Shown: in pieces, positions 25,616 to 38,770 of the stretch
How positions within the stretch are numbered: position 1 is the stretch's first letter
Layout: each line of letters opens with the position of its first letter
Source of the DNA: Bryopsis sp. KO-2023
Taxonomy: Eukaryota; Chlorophyta; Ulvophyceae; Bryopsidales; Bryopsidaceae
Assembly: GCA_030272585.1 (NCBI GenBank)
Contig: BSYQ01000007.1
Location: 1,306,001-1,370,000, forward strand
Length of the DNA: 64,000 nucleotides
Direction: 5' to 3'
The notes under the pieces: model-generated
Told to the model about the DNA's origin: nothing
Database searches by the model: none
The model's input: only the letters and a program-made list of their open reading frames with translations
Position numbers and translations under genes: made by a program

Positions 25616-26584
25616 ATGAGGAAATTTGGCGACAGCGGATTGGAAGAGGAGCATGGGGCTGACAGAAACGCCAAAAAGCAACGACTGTGCGTACCGACTG
25701 AAGGTTTCTTGAGCGCGAGCGTGGCCAGCGGAGGGAGTTCCGTTTTGAAAGATGGCTCCTATGCGCCTGGGGGGCTTCTCTCGACGCTGGGCGGCTGGGA
25801 TTCTGACTCGGATGCGGAGGATCTGCCTTGCGACACCCTTGCTGCGATTTTGTTGCTGAAGTCCGAGTTCGAGTTAACGAGGGAAGTGGATTCGGTGGTC
25901 TATCCTGTTGTGTTGAAAACGCAGCTGTACTCTATCGTAGAGAATAGAACCACTGTCGATCGAGAGGTGGACGTTTTACGTCACGAAAGGAAAATAAGAT
26001 GTTTCAAGTTGGGTATCGGCCCCGACGAGTACGCCATGATGCTGGCTGACGACTACGAGAGGGAACTGAGGGATTGCTCGTCGGGCAGAGCGACGCTGTC
26101 TCGCGACGATCACGGCATGTTTGGCAAGTTCGTGGAGAAAGTCCTTCCGCAAGTCGAGGACGTCTCTGTGTCCCACGACGACTTGCTCGCATGCCTATCC
26201 GGTGCGAATCTGGGGGGATTTCCGCAGGGCTCTATCAAACCAAAGCACGACGCTGCAGCAGATTCGGGGGTGTCGGCGCTGTTGAACGAGGGATTCCTGA
26301 CGAGGACGTCAGAGGGACGACGGGGTTATTATTTCAGCTCGCCGAGCGTCGGGAAGATCATATCCAGCGTGGTCAAGGGCCGAAAAGAAATCGTGGGTCT
26401 GCTCAACAGGAAGAGAAAGCATCCAGAAATGTTTGAAAGGGACCTGCTGGGGGCAAAATGTAAGCTGAAACAGAGCATTTTGGCAATGAAGTTTCATTTG
26501 AGGGATTTGGTTGGCAAAAGGGTTTTGGTGGAGATGAAAACTACCAGGGGCCTTGTGCTCCGTGTTGCAAACAGAGTTCTTTGA
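25616..26584 (+). CDS. STK19: STK19-like winged-helix protein
   Basis: Single-exon gene of 322 residues. STK19, despite its name, is a winged-helix DNA-binding factor linked to transcription-coupled repair. Family features visible here are QLYSIVENRTTVDREVDVL, HERKIRCFKLGIGPDEYAMM and the C-terminal block RKEIVGLLNRKRKHPEMFER followed later by FHLRDLVGKRVL. A disordered N-terminus (to about residue 70) contains WDSDSDAEDLPCDT, an acidic patch with possible casein-kinase sites. ATG at 25616 is the first in frame after the shared promoter. No kinase motifs are present, as expected. Identification is by pattern and order of conserved blocks. Confidence 0.78.
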   Translation: MRKFGDSGLEEEHGADRNAKKQRLCVPTEGFLSASVASGGSSVLKDGSYAPGGLLSTLGGWDSDSDAEDLPCDTLAAILLLKSEFELTREVDSVVYPVVLKTQLYSIVENRTTVDREVDVLRHERKIRCFKLGIGPDEYAMMLADDYERELRDCSSGRATLSRDDHGMFGKFVEKVLPQVEDVSVSHDDLLACLSGANLGGFPQGSIKPKHDAAADSGVSALLNEGFLTRTSEGRRGYYFSSPSVGKIISSVVKGRKEIVGLLNRKRKHPEMFERDLLGAKCKLKQSILAMKFHLRDLVGKRVLVEMKTTRGLVLRVANRVL

Positions 26585-27557
26585 GAAAGCTTGGGAATAG
26601 GAATGCGGAACAAATAAAAACCTCTGGTCGGAAGCAAAGCTAAGCTTTGTGTTTGATACGGCCGTGAGCTTTTTTTGGGGGAGGGTGGGGTGGGGTGAAT
26701 TACATGTTTTTTTGGAGGGTGAGGGGTGATTGTGTAATATGATCCCATGAGGGTAGCCCAACCTCTTTGTTTCTTTCTATAATTTCTTTTCTAGGAACAG
26801 ATCTAGATCAGATCTGTTTCTGGGAGGGGGTTGGGCAAGCATCAGAATAGTAGAGGGACGTGAATGTGGGGATGGAAATTTGTTCAAGACTGAATGTCTA
26901 AGGGGGGAGAATGCACAAAAAATATTGAATCACTTTGCATTGCATTGTGCTTCCGATGGCGGCAAGTGGAGTTTATGTTAAAAGAGCACTTTGGATGTAT
27001 TTGAATGTTTTAAGTTTTCTTCCTCGTCGCATATATTATATATATAGTATGTATTGTGCAATATGTTTCACCACTATTTCCCAGCCTGCTTACAAAATGA
27101 AATCCCTGACGCCTACAATTCTCTTTCACCCCAGCAACGACGAAATTGGATGCATTCATTTTTTTTATGATATTTGTATTTGGATGGATACAGCTCCTGC
27201 CCGTAGAACCTTGGCATCTCGAATCGTTTACACAAAAAGCTTTCTTCCCCAACCCAGCGAGTACCTCTGCGAAGGAGATCGCCGTTGGGTTGGTGCGTCG
27301 ATTCTGGAGTGTAGGTCGAGAACGATGGTTTGCCCGATGACCCCTGTACCCTCCCTTGCATCCTGATCTGCAGAGCATCGTTCAGGGCGCAGGCGATGGG
27401 CCTTGACGCGACAGGGTTGACAGGGATTCGTCACGCGCGCCCTCCAGGAGTACTGCGTGGCGACAGAGGTTTTATGTTTTCTTGACGCCAGGGGAAGGGC
27501 TCACTAGTTCCCCAGGTCGAAGGTTTGGTCGGTTGAGAGTTGAGGCGCGCACATACA
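26585..27557. other. intergenic
   Basis: Mostly AT-rich 3' sequence of the STK19-like gene up to about 27000; 27380-27557 is GC-richer and is the likely promoter/leader of the coiled-coil gene. It holds a perfect inverted repeat at 26796-26818 (arms AACAGATCT/AGATCTGTT, 5-base spacer). No gene was seen. Confidence 0.5.
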
Positions 27558-30500
27558 ATGATGGCTGGCGGGGATGGACGCAGAAGGTCGGCACGGACTC
27601 GACAAGAGGAGGTCGTGCAGGCCAAACAGGATTGTCGAATATGCGGAACACCAGCTGGAGAACCGGTAAGTGGAGCGCGCACAGGGTAGATCTATTATTG
27701 CTGCGCAGGCACCAAGACGCTCAAGGAATGGATATCCGATCTGTGAAGAGGGGTGCTGCACAATATATTCTGGCGCTGTTTCAATATTTGAAAAGCCTCT
27801 TTTCCCTTCGGTAGACGCGAAACTTGTTTCTGGCCCGCCACAGGAGTTATTGCCAGACAAAAACAGGCTGCGCATGCAGTCCCAAGCGCGTTTTAGAAAA
27901 CACATTCTCGCTTTTACCCTCATTTCCCCGACCTCCCTTTACTCTTCACAGTTCTGGGACTGTTTTGTATTATCCTGGAGTGGGCGCCACCTTTTTGCGC
28001 TCAGTTGACGATTCTGTAAAACGGCGGCTGTCCTCGAAACTTAAACTGGCAGTTGTGCTCTACAGGAGGGCTCGGAAACGTCACAAGGTAGCGTTGGTAA
28101 AACCTTTAACGCCTATCAAAGCGCCGCCAGAAAGAGCTTGGAGCTGAGCGAACAGGCGATCAGCGGGGTGAAGCGCCGCGAGGGAACTTTGACGAAACTG
28201 CAAGCGGATGTGGAACGGAAGAGGAAGGAGGTGGATGCCGATGTCGAGCGTCTCAAGCGTGACCGCGAGGCGTTATCAGAAAAGTAGGCGTTTTAATTAT
28301 CCCTGCCGCTTGATTCTACTAAGATCCTTTTTAGTCATGGAAAATGAGGGGCTGTGTTTCGAATCTTGAAGGTCCACCCTTTTTTGTTGATGTTTTGGAA
28401 ACTCTGGTCTTTTGTCCAAGTTAATAACTGCATTTTTGGTTCCAGGGAAAAATCTCTTGATGCTCAGTACAAGAAAAGCTTCGAGGATCAAAAGAAGTGA
28501 GTGGCCTATTGAACAATTCATTTTCGTTCATTCTCACCAATTAGACTTACTGATGAGTTCAATATTAAGACATCTGAATTGTGGGGTACCAGTTTTGTTT
28601 TTGTCAGTCAGGATGAAACCTCGCTGTGTGCCGTCATGTCATGTTCGAACAAAATTTTTCCTTTTTGTAATTCTAACCAAATACTAATATGTGTTCACCG
28701 AGACACACAAATAAATACTTTTTTTGCATTTTTGTGGGGAATAAAAAAAACAGACGAGAAGAGCTGTTGGTGAAGAGGGAACACACTGCTGAGAATATGG
28801 CCACTTCTCTGCGAAACAAGGAAACCAGTTTGAGGGAACTGCAACAAGACATCGAAGCCAGGTAAAAACACAACAGACTAGTCCTTTTCCTCCAGCATCT
28901 CTATTTTATATTTACTTCCGTGATTCCAGAGCTTTTTTTCTGTTCACATTGATTGGGCAACTAGATGAGCAAATCCCCCCACCAAAAAAAATAGAAAATC
29001 AAGTGCCCTCAAATTGAGTGGAGGTTTGACCGAACCGTCATGTACAGTAATAGTTTTCGATTCAGTTTTGAGTTTTCTGCAGAAAAGTGTGAGGCCGCCA
29101 CAATTTGTCTGACATTGGATGTGCAGAATTGAAATGCTCGACGGTTAGTAATATCTGTTAATTCTCTTTTTTTTCTCATTCCAGGCTAAAGGCACTCGAG
29201 CTCCGGGACGTAGAAATGAAAGAATCCTACTCAAGGTGATGGCTGGCCTGTATGTCTCACTGAAGGGAAAATTGTTTGAGGGTTTGAATCCTGTAATCAT
29301 ATGTATTATAAAGTAACTGACATTATACACCGTCTGAAAATTGCAGAATATTGCCAATGGATAAGTCTGGCCTTTCTGGAGTGGATTGTGGAGTGGAGTA
29401 GGGGTGCCCTGTATTTATCAACACTAATATGGGGATTATTGTTTCTTGTTTTTTTTCAGGCGAGAAAGGTCTGTTGTTGACAAAGAAGGAAGGCTGCGGG
29501 AAATGGAAAGGGACATACACTCCAGACAGAATGAGCTCTCTGAGCAGAGTCATCGACTCACCCACAGGTTGGTAATTTTTGTCTTATGATGCCGCACAGA
29601 TCGGTGTTATTTTACTTTCTTCGTTTCTACCATTTTTTTGATATACACATGAGCTCGTGAAGTTTCAAGTTTTTATTCGCTGGGGGGGGGGGGGGGGTTG
29701 ATGCACATTTCCTTCATTTTTCAAAGCAAAAAACTGTAAATGTATATACGTATATGTGTTGGTTTGGTGTGTTGTGGATTGCTTGGTGCCAACGTGCTTT
29801 CAATTAATTTTTTCAACTGGTTTGTTTTTCCAGGGAGCAGGAGATCGTGACGAGAGAAAATAGCTTCACGGAAGATATGGCAAAGTAGGCAACAGGGCTG
29901 CTCTGTTGGTCAATTTAGTGTTGACTATCCTGCATTGCTCGTTGAGTCGAAATAAACGACCAGATTTTTAGATGAGATAATTTTTTTGTCAGATTGCTTT
30001 TCATGCAAATAAATTCTGGAGACGTCATCATTTCTTTTTTCCACAAGGTTTAGATTGAAAGTAAAGAGATTGGAATCTGTTCGATCTTTTTTTAAAGAAG
30101 AGACTGGATTTTGAAATGTAGACGAGAGGATGCTATGAGAATTAGAGAGCGAGATGCCCGCCGAATTTTGAGTGATGCCGAAGAGAAATCCAAAGTCTTG
30201 GCAACACAGGAAAAAGAATTCAACGCACGAGAAAAGACCTTCCGAGAACTGGAGCACTCCACCATTCAAGAACTGGAAAGGTAACCCCAACTATCAACGT
30301 ATAATATTTTTTGAGGGTCGATTAAAATCGATCAGTCTTAAAGAAAAAAAAACTTATTTTTAATGCAGCTTATTTCTCATCTCCTTTTTTTTCTTCCTAA
30401 ACACTAGCTTTTGAAAACTCTGAAAAGGATGTTGCATGCAATCAATCAGTATTAATCAAAAAGGAGAAGCTGAAATTTCACACGCTCGGCTCTTTAAAAA

Positions 30501-33500
30501 CTTTCAAATCAAATCTAGGAAGGAGAACCTGTTGATCCAGCGTGAGACTGACGTGGGCGACGCCCAAGAGGAGTTGAGACTGAAAGCTTCTGAGCTGGAG
30601 CGTCTGAGAGAAGAGTTGAACAAAAGAGTTGGCAAGTTTGAGACCAAGGAAAGGGCCTTCGAGTCTGACATGAAGAGAAGGGAGGAATCTGTGTCGACCA
30701 AAGAATCCAGCTTGACTCTCAGAATCCATGAGATCGACCACAAGGAGAAAGACCTTGTCGAAAGAATGTCTGAAGTCCAGAAAAGGTGTTGCTGGTGAAT
30801 GCTTGCTTGGCATTTAATTTCATCTATGTGTTGTGTTTAGGAGTGAAAGAGGGGGGAAAGAGCAAAAAAAAGGAAAAAATGAGAGAGAAAATTTGGTCGT
30901 TTTGGCCTTGAATGGCTCATCAGTGGAATTGTGATATAAAGAATGAACCGAAAAACACAAATTTTTTCATCCCAATAGTATAAGAAAAAGTATGTTATTA
31001 GTATTATAGAACGAATAATATATAATTCTTGTATACATGATTGATAATTTGATTGATGCTCTCACAGGGAATCCGAGTTTGCAGCTCATAGAGACAATAT
31101 TCTGAGAGACTTGGACAGGTGTGAAGTCCACTCGGAAATCTTACGCTCCAGAATGCATTGATTTTGAAAATTGAGCTTCTTACTACACTCAGCAAACGTC
31201 TTCATGACTCGATTGCGTCTGGGTGTGTTTTTTTTCCCACCCCAAGTTTTTCTTGTCTTAATTGGAAGTCGATATTTGAGATGCTGCTGTGAACTATCTT
31301 TTTTTGGCAATGCAGGAGGGAGAGTGCAATTTCTGAGAGAGAGAATTTGGCGAAACGATCCGAATCAGCTGTCGTCGAAAGAGAAAAGGAGGTTCAAGCT
31401 CTTTATGCGGACATCAGGACTAGGCAAGTTTTCGTCCGTGCCTCATGGGCCCTCCTTTTGAAATTGAACCTTTTTCATTTCTTGCGTTCCTGTTGGGTAG
31501 GAATCAGGGTTCTTACATAAAGCCTGGCATTGTGCTTGCGCATATCAGCCTATTGGGGGTTTCTAGAGCAATTATCTGATGGTTTCAACCGCTGCTGTAC
31601 TGGATCGAAATACAATATGCCTGTGTTTTTGTTCCTGAATGCTGACTCATGAGCATACCCGAGCGTGGGTATGTTTTATCTTCTATTTGATGCTGGGGCC
31701 TCAACTTCAGGTTCGGTTGCAGGGAAGAAACCTTCAAGAAGGAGCACTCTGTGTGGAAAATCGAAATCGAGAGGTGATGCTCTTTTGTGAAAAGTGACTG
31801 CTCACATCCACCCGTAGGAAAAACACAAGCCGAGGATTTGGATTGGTGCAAATCTTTTTTTTTTCAATTTTTTTGGCTCCCCCTAAAAATGAGTATGCAC
31901 TTAAAACAAGACTGTGACGTTTTGAGAAGAACATACGTCCAGTTTTCACATTCATAAAGCCAAGAGCAGACGCCATGAAAACTTTTCGGAAATTCAAGAA
32001 TCGTTTTGGAAGATCTTCTAAAGAAAAAAAGTTTTCTGCTTTTTTTTTCTTGTAACTGTGTGAAAAATGACTAATGCCGCTTGATGATTTCTCATTGAAT
32101 GAATTTAGGCGGGAGCATGTGGTTGTGACAAAAGAGGAAAGCATCAAGAGGCTGACGGATATGTCCTCCGAAAAATTGGCATCTCTCAAGACGGCCGAGA
32201 AGGAAATCGAAAACAAGTAGGAATTTGACTGCGATCAAAATTTGGTGGTGGTGCTGCTGGTGGTTTTCACCATCAACAGGTCTCATTTCATTCACTCAGC
32301 TATTTGTTTCCCAGGAGCCCGTCAAAAAAATAAAAATAAAAACTTTTTTCCAAAAGCTGATCCAATCGTTTCTTATTCCAGAATCTGTAGTGCACTTGCC
32401 CCCTACACGAGAATGTTGTTTTTTTTTACCACCACGATCTCTTGAGAAACTTTCCTTAGCAATAGAAATAGATTGTGTTTGAAAACTAGTGTGGCGTGTT
32501 TGTGTTATGGTGTGTTTGTTTGTTTTTTCTACCATGTAGGCGATTGTTGCTCACCCGGGAGGAGGCAGAAATGAAGAGAAGATTGCAAAGGTACTGATTT
32601 ACCACCGCACAGATATTTTTCATGTTTTTTACAAGGTTTTTTCCCACAGATCTGCACCGTTCATCAGTTTTGTGTGGTTTGTTGTGGGACCTCAATTTTT
32701 TTATTTTCTTTTGCTCGAAGCTAGTGAGCCCGTGATTTTTTTTTGTTTTAGTATCTTTTGTTTTATTAATTTGTTAGTATATTTTTTTCATTTCAGTGAT
32801 AAGACCAAGCTTGAGAGGCTGGACCTGGATCTCAAGGAGATGAACAAACGACTGGCAGCTGAAAAGAAAGAGCTGCAAGACTGGGAGGTGGATCTCGCGA
32901 AAAGGTATGTTTCGTCTAAAATGAAGTAGGAACGGCTATTTTTCTTGTTAATGGCATGAAGCATCCCTGGTGATTATGTAATGGTGAGAAAGAAAGAGAG
33001 AGAGAGAGAGCGACAAGGACAGGGTATTTCAGAATATACGTTTTTTGGGGGATTTTTTCTGATGTGTTTCTTTTTTTATGCGTGTCAGTATTTTTTTGTA
33101 CCTCAAAATTATTCAATGACCCTGCTTTACCTTTGTTTTTTTTCTCCTACGGTGGATTTTCTGCAGGGAACAGTCTTTGGGGGAGAAGACTGGGGAGCTT
33201 GACAGAGATATGAGGAGGTGAACTCTTTGTTCATACATTCTGAATAATTTTCTAAACATCTAGATACTACTCTTCAGCATAGTTTGTCTTGTTGTCCCCT
33301 TTTTCTAGCATGATATACGCATGCTAGCTGGTTTTTATTGTAGAGCAAGCATATATAAAATAAAAATAAATAAATGCATTTCGCCCCCTGCTGCTCTGTA
33401 TACTAGACACGCTCAGTGATAACTGAGGGCTTTCTTCTTTGTGTTGTGATATTGATGCATCTCTTTTTTTTGAACAGACGTGAGGACCAGCTGGTTGCTC

Positions 33501-36500
33501 GAGAAACCAAGGTTTTCAAGGCAGAGGAGGAAACGAAGGTCAAATTCAGGAGCCTGAAAGAAACAGAGGAGGATCTTATCAAAAGGTATGGATCCAGTAA
33601 CCCCCCCCCAAAATAAAAATAAAAATAATAAAAATAAAAAAAATAAAAATAAAATTGTCAGTGTGCATTTTGTGAAATGCTTTCTGGTTATGCTATAATA
33701 TGTCTTGGATTGCTTGAGCTGAAAATTTGGCTGCCAGACCTTTTTTTTTCCCAACACTTTGTTTTTTTCTTTTCCATTCAATTTGGGGTCCCTGTAAATG
33801 TACTCAAAAGTGTGTGTTTTTTTTTCCCAATAGGGAACAGATTTTCTTGAAGATGGAGCGTGATCAGACGAAAGACTTGTCAAAGTAAGTATCGACACTT
33901 CTATTTTTTTTTCTCCCTTGGAAGAGAATGGAAGAATGCACCAGTTCAAACATCAGGATGCGGTTTTCTCTCCGATATCTCCTCTACACAAAAAGTAGGA
34001 TAAAATTGGTATCAATTGAAAGAATATTTTAGTCGTGGTGCAATCTGGCTAAGGAAAAAAATGAAAATAAATAAATATATATATATATTTGTATATATCC
34101 GAATCCTTTTTTTTTGGGGGGGGGGGGGGGATTTTAAGAGTGGGCTGTGATCGTATGTGTGTTTGTGATTGATATAGGCGCGGTCGAGCAACCAAGGAAA
34201 AAGAAACCATCCTCGCTGAAAAAGAGCGCACGCTTTCTGTTCGTGAAAGAGAAGTGGAAGCAAGGGAACGCGACATTGGAAAGCGAGCGAGTGAATTCAC
34301 AGATCGAGAGCGCAAAGCAATTGTGACCATCGAAAGGTAAGACCCAACCTAATGAAAATCTCTTGCTAAAAAAAGTCTATGTATAATACTGAGAGCTGAT
34401 ATTTCTGCCTCGTTGCAAACAGTATCTGTTGATCTATCTATCTATATATATATATATATATATTTTTTTTATCGGAGTTCTTTTTTATTTCATTGCTGAT
34501 TTGTTTTTGAAAAATTGAGTGAGCTGGTGCAAACAGGCGTGAAGGGGATGTCGCTACCCGTGAAAGGAAGTTGAGAAAAGATGAGACCACCATCAAGGAA
34601 AAGCAAACGCTTTTGGAGCAGCTGCAAGAGGATCTTCAGGGAAGGTGACAAATATAATAATAATTATTATTCTTATTGGGCTAAATCACGTCGTCGTGGA
34701 CGACCTTCGTTGGGCAAGTTTTGCCTAATGTAAATTGAACATTCATTCAATTTTTATTATTATATATATAATTCCAGCTCAGCTTAAAGCTTGGCATTAA
34801 GATCATGGCTGTTGATCTTTGTGCATGGATCCCCCCCCAAAAAAAAAATTGAAAAAATCAAAGACACTGTTGCACAGTGATGGTGGGTTATTTTTTATTA
34901 TTTTTTTTATTTTTTTTCACTGATACTGTTGATTCAAAAAATTGATGAAGCGTGTGGATTGGTCAGGGAGAAAGAGTTCGTTGTGAAGCGAGATCGTACC
35001 CTGAAGGAAATTGAGAGGTAACATTGTGGCAGTATCACCTATTCTCAGAATTGCTGTTGGTTGCATGTTTTACAGATGGTATGAATTTTTGGAAAAAACA
35101 AATTATGTAGTGCTGTAGCTCTGAAGATCGTTGATCTGAAAGATGCTCAAAACTTACAGGCTTAAATTTCGTGCGAATTTTTTTTTTTGGCTGGATTCTG
35201 TCAGCAATGTTTCTTGATCGCATTGGTTTATTTTTTTTGGTGTTTGTGAATAGGCGAGATCGTGAGCTCCGAAGCTCTGAGACTGACATCGGGAAGAGGA
35301 TGAGGGAGTTGAGAGAGAGGGAAGAAGACATCGGAAAAATCAACAACGATTTGAAAATCAGACTGGAGAGCATCGAGCAAAGAGAACTGAAAGTCTCCAC
35401 CGTGCTTGACAAGTAGGATTTTGAAAAAATAAAGAAAGTATGATTTAAGGGGGGGAAATTCGAAAAAGTAGGATGCTTAAGGAGGTCCTTTAATTTAAAA
35501 AAAAAAAGGAACAAAATCAAGAAAGAGAATGAATGGTATCAAAACATGTGATAATTTCTTGATGCTAAGAATTCTCGTGCTTGTTTTGTCTGTGATTTTT
35601 TTTTAGAGAGAAGAGGTTGGAAGATAGGGAGAGAGTTGTGCAGAGGTGAGCGAAAAATTTCATTTTTCAGACAGTGCATGAAACATTCTAACCACTTGTG
35701 CATTATTTAGGCTCGATATCGACCCTGGCTAAGAAGTTCTGGTGTATCGCATTTGTCCCACAGGAAATACCAGGAAATTCAAAACCGCGAAAGCGAAATT
35801 GCTGCTCGAGAAGATGCGACAAGAAGTCTGGAAAGAAATTTGAACGTGCAACTCAAAGACCTTGATGGAAGGTGCAAACTTTTAAGTGAAAACTCTGGTT
35901 TGGTGAATTCTTTCCTCCCGGTGGAAAATGCAAGATATCAATCTTCAGTCTATCTATTTTATTTTTTTTGAGAAGATCATGAGCTGAGTTTTAGTATCAT
36001 TGAGTTGAATAATGCACGTCACATGTGCGCCGAAATTTTGTTTATTTTTAGCTTTAAAGTTTTGTGTTCTGATTGCTCAGAGAGAGAAAAGTTGCCTCTC
36101 AAGAGAAGCGGCTGTCAGTTGAAATCGAGCGACGAGAAACTATTGTTCGCCGATTGGAGATGGAAGTCAAGAACGCCAAGGGCACCATCGACTCCCGTGA
36201 GAAAAAATTGACAGACCGTGAGGAGGAAGTCACGAAGAGGTATTTTCTCCTTCTATTTCTTGCAATACCCCTCCAATATCTTTTGACATAAAAATCAGTG
36301 CTGGAAACAATGTCATGATGTGCAGAGATCCAGTGGCACATATATATATATATATACTTAAGTATATAGGAGGCGGTGGCTTCCTCAAAGGTCGATGTAA
36401 GGTTTTTCCCTATCTCTGTGATCCAGGGAGAATGTGATGTTTTCGAGAACTGCAGAGATGGATCGACGGGAGGAGAGATTGTCCAGTCAAGAGTCGAAAC

Positions 36501-38770
36501 TGAGGGCTTTCGAGGCCGGATTGAAAGATAAAGAGAGCTATCTGGAGGATTACAGAAGGTAAAATCGAATTCTCATTTAATCTGCATGCATGTATGTGCA
36601 TCTCGAAAACGTCCATATCCAGTCGCATCTTTCGCACATGCATTCTGTCATGCATGCATGTAAGCATGTTGAAGATGTCATGCAGTTTCACCACCGAAGC
36701 CGTCCCACCAGGAGGCAATGATATCAGTGATATATTTTGATGGATCGACTCTACCATTATGTTTCAGGGACATCACTAGCCGTGAAGAGAACTACTTGCA
36801 GAAGGAAAAGATTTCCAGGACAGATCTTGAGAAACGCGAGAGGGTCGTTTCCGGAAAAGAGAGGGAACTGGCTGACTTGGAAAACGAAGTGAGGAGGAGA
36901 GAGCGCCACTGGCAGGAACAGAAGGAACTCATAGAATCCAAAAAGGCAGAGATGTTTTCCATTCAAGAAAGGGTAAGAATGATGCAGGATGAACCAATCG
37001 AATGAGTCTTTCTGTTTTTTACTCCCCCCCCCCCCTAAAAAAAAAAAAAAAAGGAAAGTTGGGAAGAACAACCATAGTATGTGTTAGGTTTCTTGAGGGC
37101 ATTTGCTTTTTTCCTGAGTGTATTTCCTGCTCCTACTATCGTCCCCTTTTATGCTGGTCCATTGTTCAAATGGGCGTTTCATTGTTTCACATGCACGATG
37201 ATAAATTGATGGTTTAATTGCATGCATGTCGAATGTGGGAAACATAGATGATGAAGGATCTGAAGAGAAGGGAAAAGCGCATCGAGGATTTGGACAGAAT
37301 GATCAAACAACGCGAAATTTCTTTGAGAGAAGCTGAAAGGCAGCTCCGGGACTACGAAGGAGATATCGTTCGCAGGGCCAAATATTTCCTGAGGCGGAGA
37401 ACGCACGACGATGTTGTCCAGGAAAGCGATGATCCAGGTGAGCTGCCAAAAACGAAACATTGAAATCAGTTTCCAAGCAATCAACAGTTTTCACACCCAA
37501 TAAAAGTAACAAATTTCGCACAAGATTGATTTTTTTTCCCAGTTTTGTGTCGGTTTGTTCATTGAAAATTTCAAATTCGTGTTGCTTCAAATTTTCGATG
37601 AACAGATTTGGATTCTGTAGGTAACATGCAGCTTGGACATGTTGGACATGTGCATGTTGGGGCGGCTTCTGGCGAAAGGTCGGAGGGGGACAGCGATGTG
37701 AGGGGGTGGTATGGAAAGATGCGAAACATTCTGTTTGGATGGAAGCCTACTGATGCAGAAACCCCGAGGACGGCTGAAGAGCTGGAAAGAACAGGCACCG
37801 AGCTGCGAAAAGTCGGAGATGAGCTGGAGCAGAGGGAACTGTTTGTTAGCGCCAGGGAGGATGAGATGAACCAAAGGTAAAAAATGAATAAATAAACTGT
37901 TTTCGCAAAGGTAAAAAATGAATAATCAAACTGTTTACGAGAACATAATGTTAGATATCTCACAATAAAAAAATATACATATCATGCATGGAGGATGAGA
38001 TGAACAAAAGGTAAAAAATAAAAAATAAATGAATGGATAAAGTTCTTACGAGAACATGATGTTAGATCTGGTCTGTTGGTTCAAAAGACAAGCCATATGG
38101 CAGCCAGAGGAGTGAAAAAAGTACCAAACAATTCTGGTTGGGCTGTGCTTCTATTTTCAGACTTCAGACCGAGGGCTACCCATCCAATCCTCAAAGAAAG
38201 AGGCCTTCCCCAAGTTTGGGCGACAGTGGGGGGATCGGAGGTGTTTTTGACTTGAGCAAGCGAACCAGAATCGGAGGCCGCCATGACGACACAGCAAGGG
38301 CCCCAGGTAGATGGAGGAGAACTCTTTCTGGGGATTTGAGGACGCTTGGTGGCCAAAGAGATACCTCTGATGGCCTGGAGACGTTTGGGGCAATCGAAGC
38401 GACCAGGAGAGTTGCTGTAAGCTGCTCACGAGTGGGAAATATCCTTTGCTTGAAATGTGTGTGTGTGGGGGGGGGGGAGATCAGCATTTCAAGAACCGAG
38501 ATGATTGATTTTTTGTACATGGTGCAGGGACAACGAGAGGGCAGCGAAGATTGGAATGACTGGAGCGACCGGTTGCGTCAAACCAGCAAGATCAGGGCTA
38601 CTACATATACCAGAACCACCACCAAGACTCACACTATGATTGGGGGCTCCAAGAATGAAACTCCAGCCGGCCCAAGCAATGTCGACAAAGGACCAGAGGT
38701 GGTTGAGATAGACACTGGTGCTGAACCGAGAGTTGAGGGGCCTACTGATACTGACAAGCAGGGAGGTTGA
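27558..38770 (+). CDS. giant modular coiled-coil protein, 31 exons, ~1295 residues
   Basis: Unrecognised protein, Glu/Arg/Lys-rich coiled coil from about residue 60 to 950. Exons: 27558-27665, 28066-28283, 28446-28496, 28754-28861, 29185-29235, 29460-29567, 29834-29884, 30122-30280, 30519-30785, 31068-31118, 31316-31423, 31723-31773, 32109-32216, 32540-32590, 32797-32904, 33167-33217, 33478-33585, 33834-33884, 34178-34336, 34537-34644, 34967-35017, 35254-35412, 35607-35645, 35764-35871, 36081-36239, 36427-36558, 36768-36972, 37248-37437, 37606-37876, 38161-38416, 38528-38770. Their sum is exactly 1296 codons. Most coil exons are 51 or 108 nt, or 159/267 (fusions), all cut in phase 2 inside Arg/Lys codons. 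The N-terminus is basic with CRICGTPAGEP; the tail is disordered and Ser/Thr-rich. I infer a filamentous or scaffold protein (nuclear or cytoskeletal). Confidence 0.85.
37856..38067 (+). repeat. duplicated exon end/splice donor inside intron
   Basis: The last bases of exon 37606-37876 plus its donor (GAGGATGAGATGAACCAAAG then gtaaaaaatg) recur within the following intron at about 37990-38019 with one change. A shorter piece (caaaggtaaaaaatgaataa) recurs at 37906-37925. The segment acgagaacataatgttag at about 37937 is repeated at about 38048. These are imperfect direct repeats. Confidence 0.75.

Noticed and set aside
27670-28008. Possible extra exon (APRRSRNGYPICEEGCC...) in the coiled-coil gene
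   Set aside because: It has an acceptor in phase, but no good donor before 28066; the direct join of exon 1 to 28066 keeps phase and gives a whole number of codons.
33000-33010. GA-rich and TA-rich microsatellites, e.g. (GA)n near 33000 and (TA)n near 34441, as regulatory sites
   Set aside because: They are simple intronic repeats with no sign of function.
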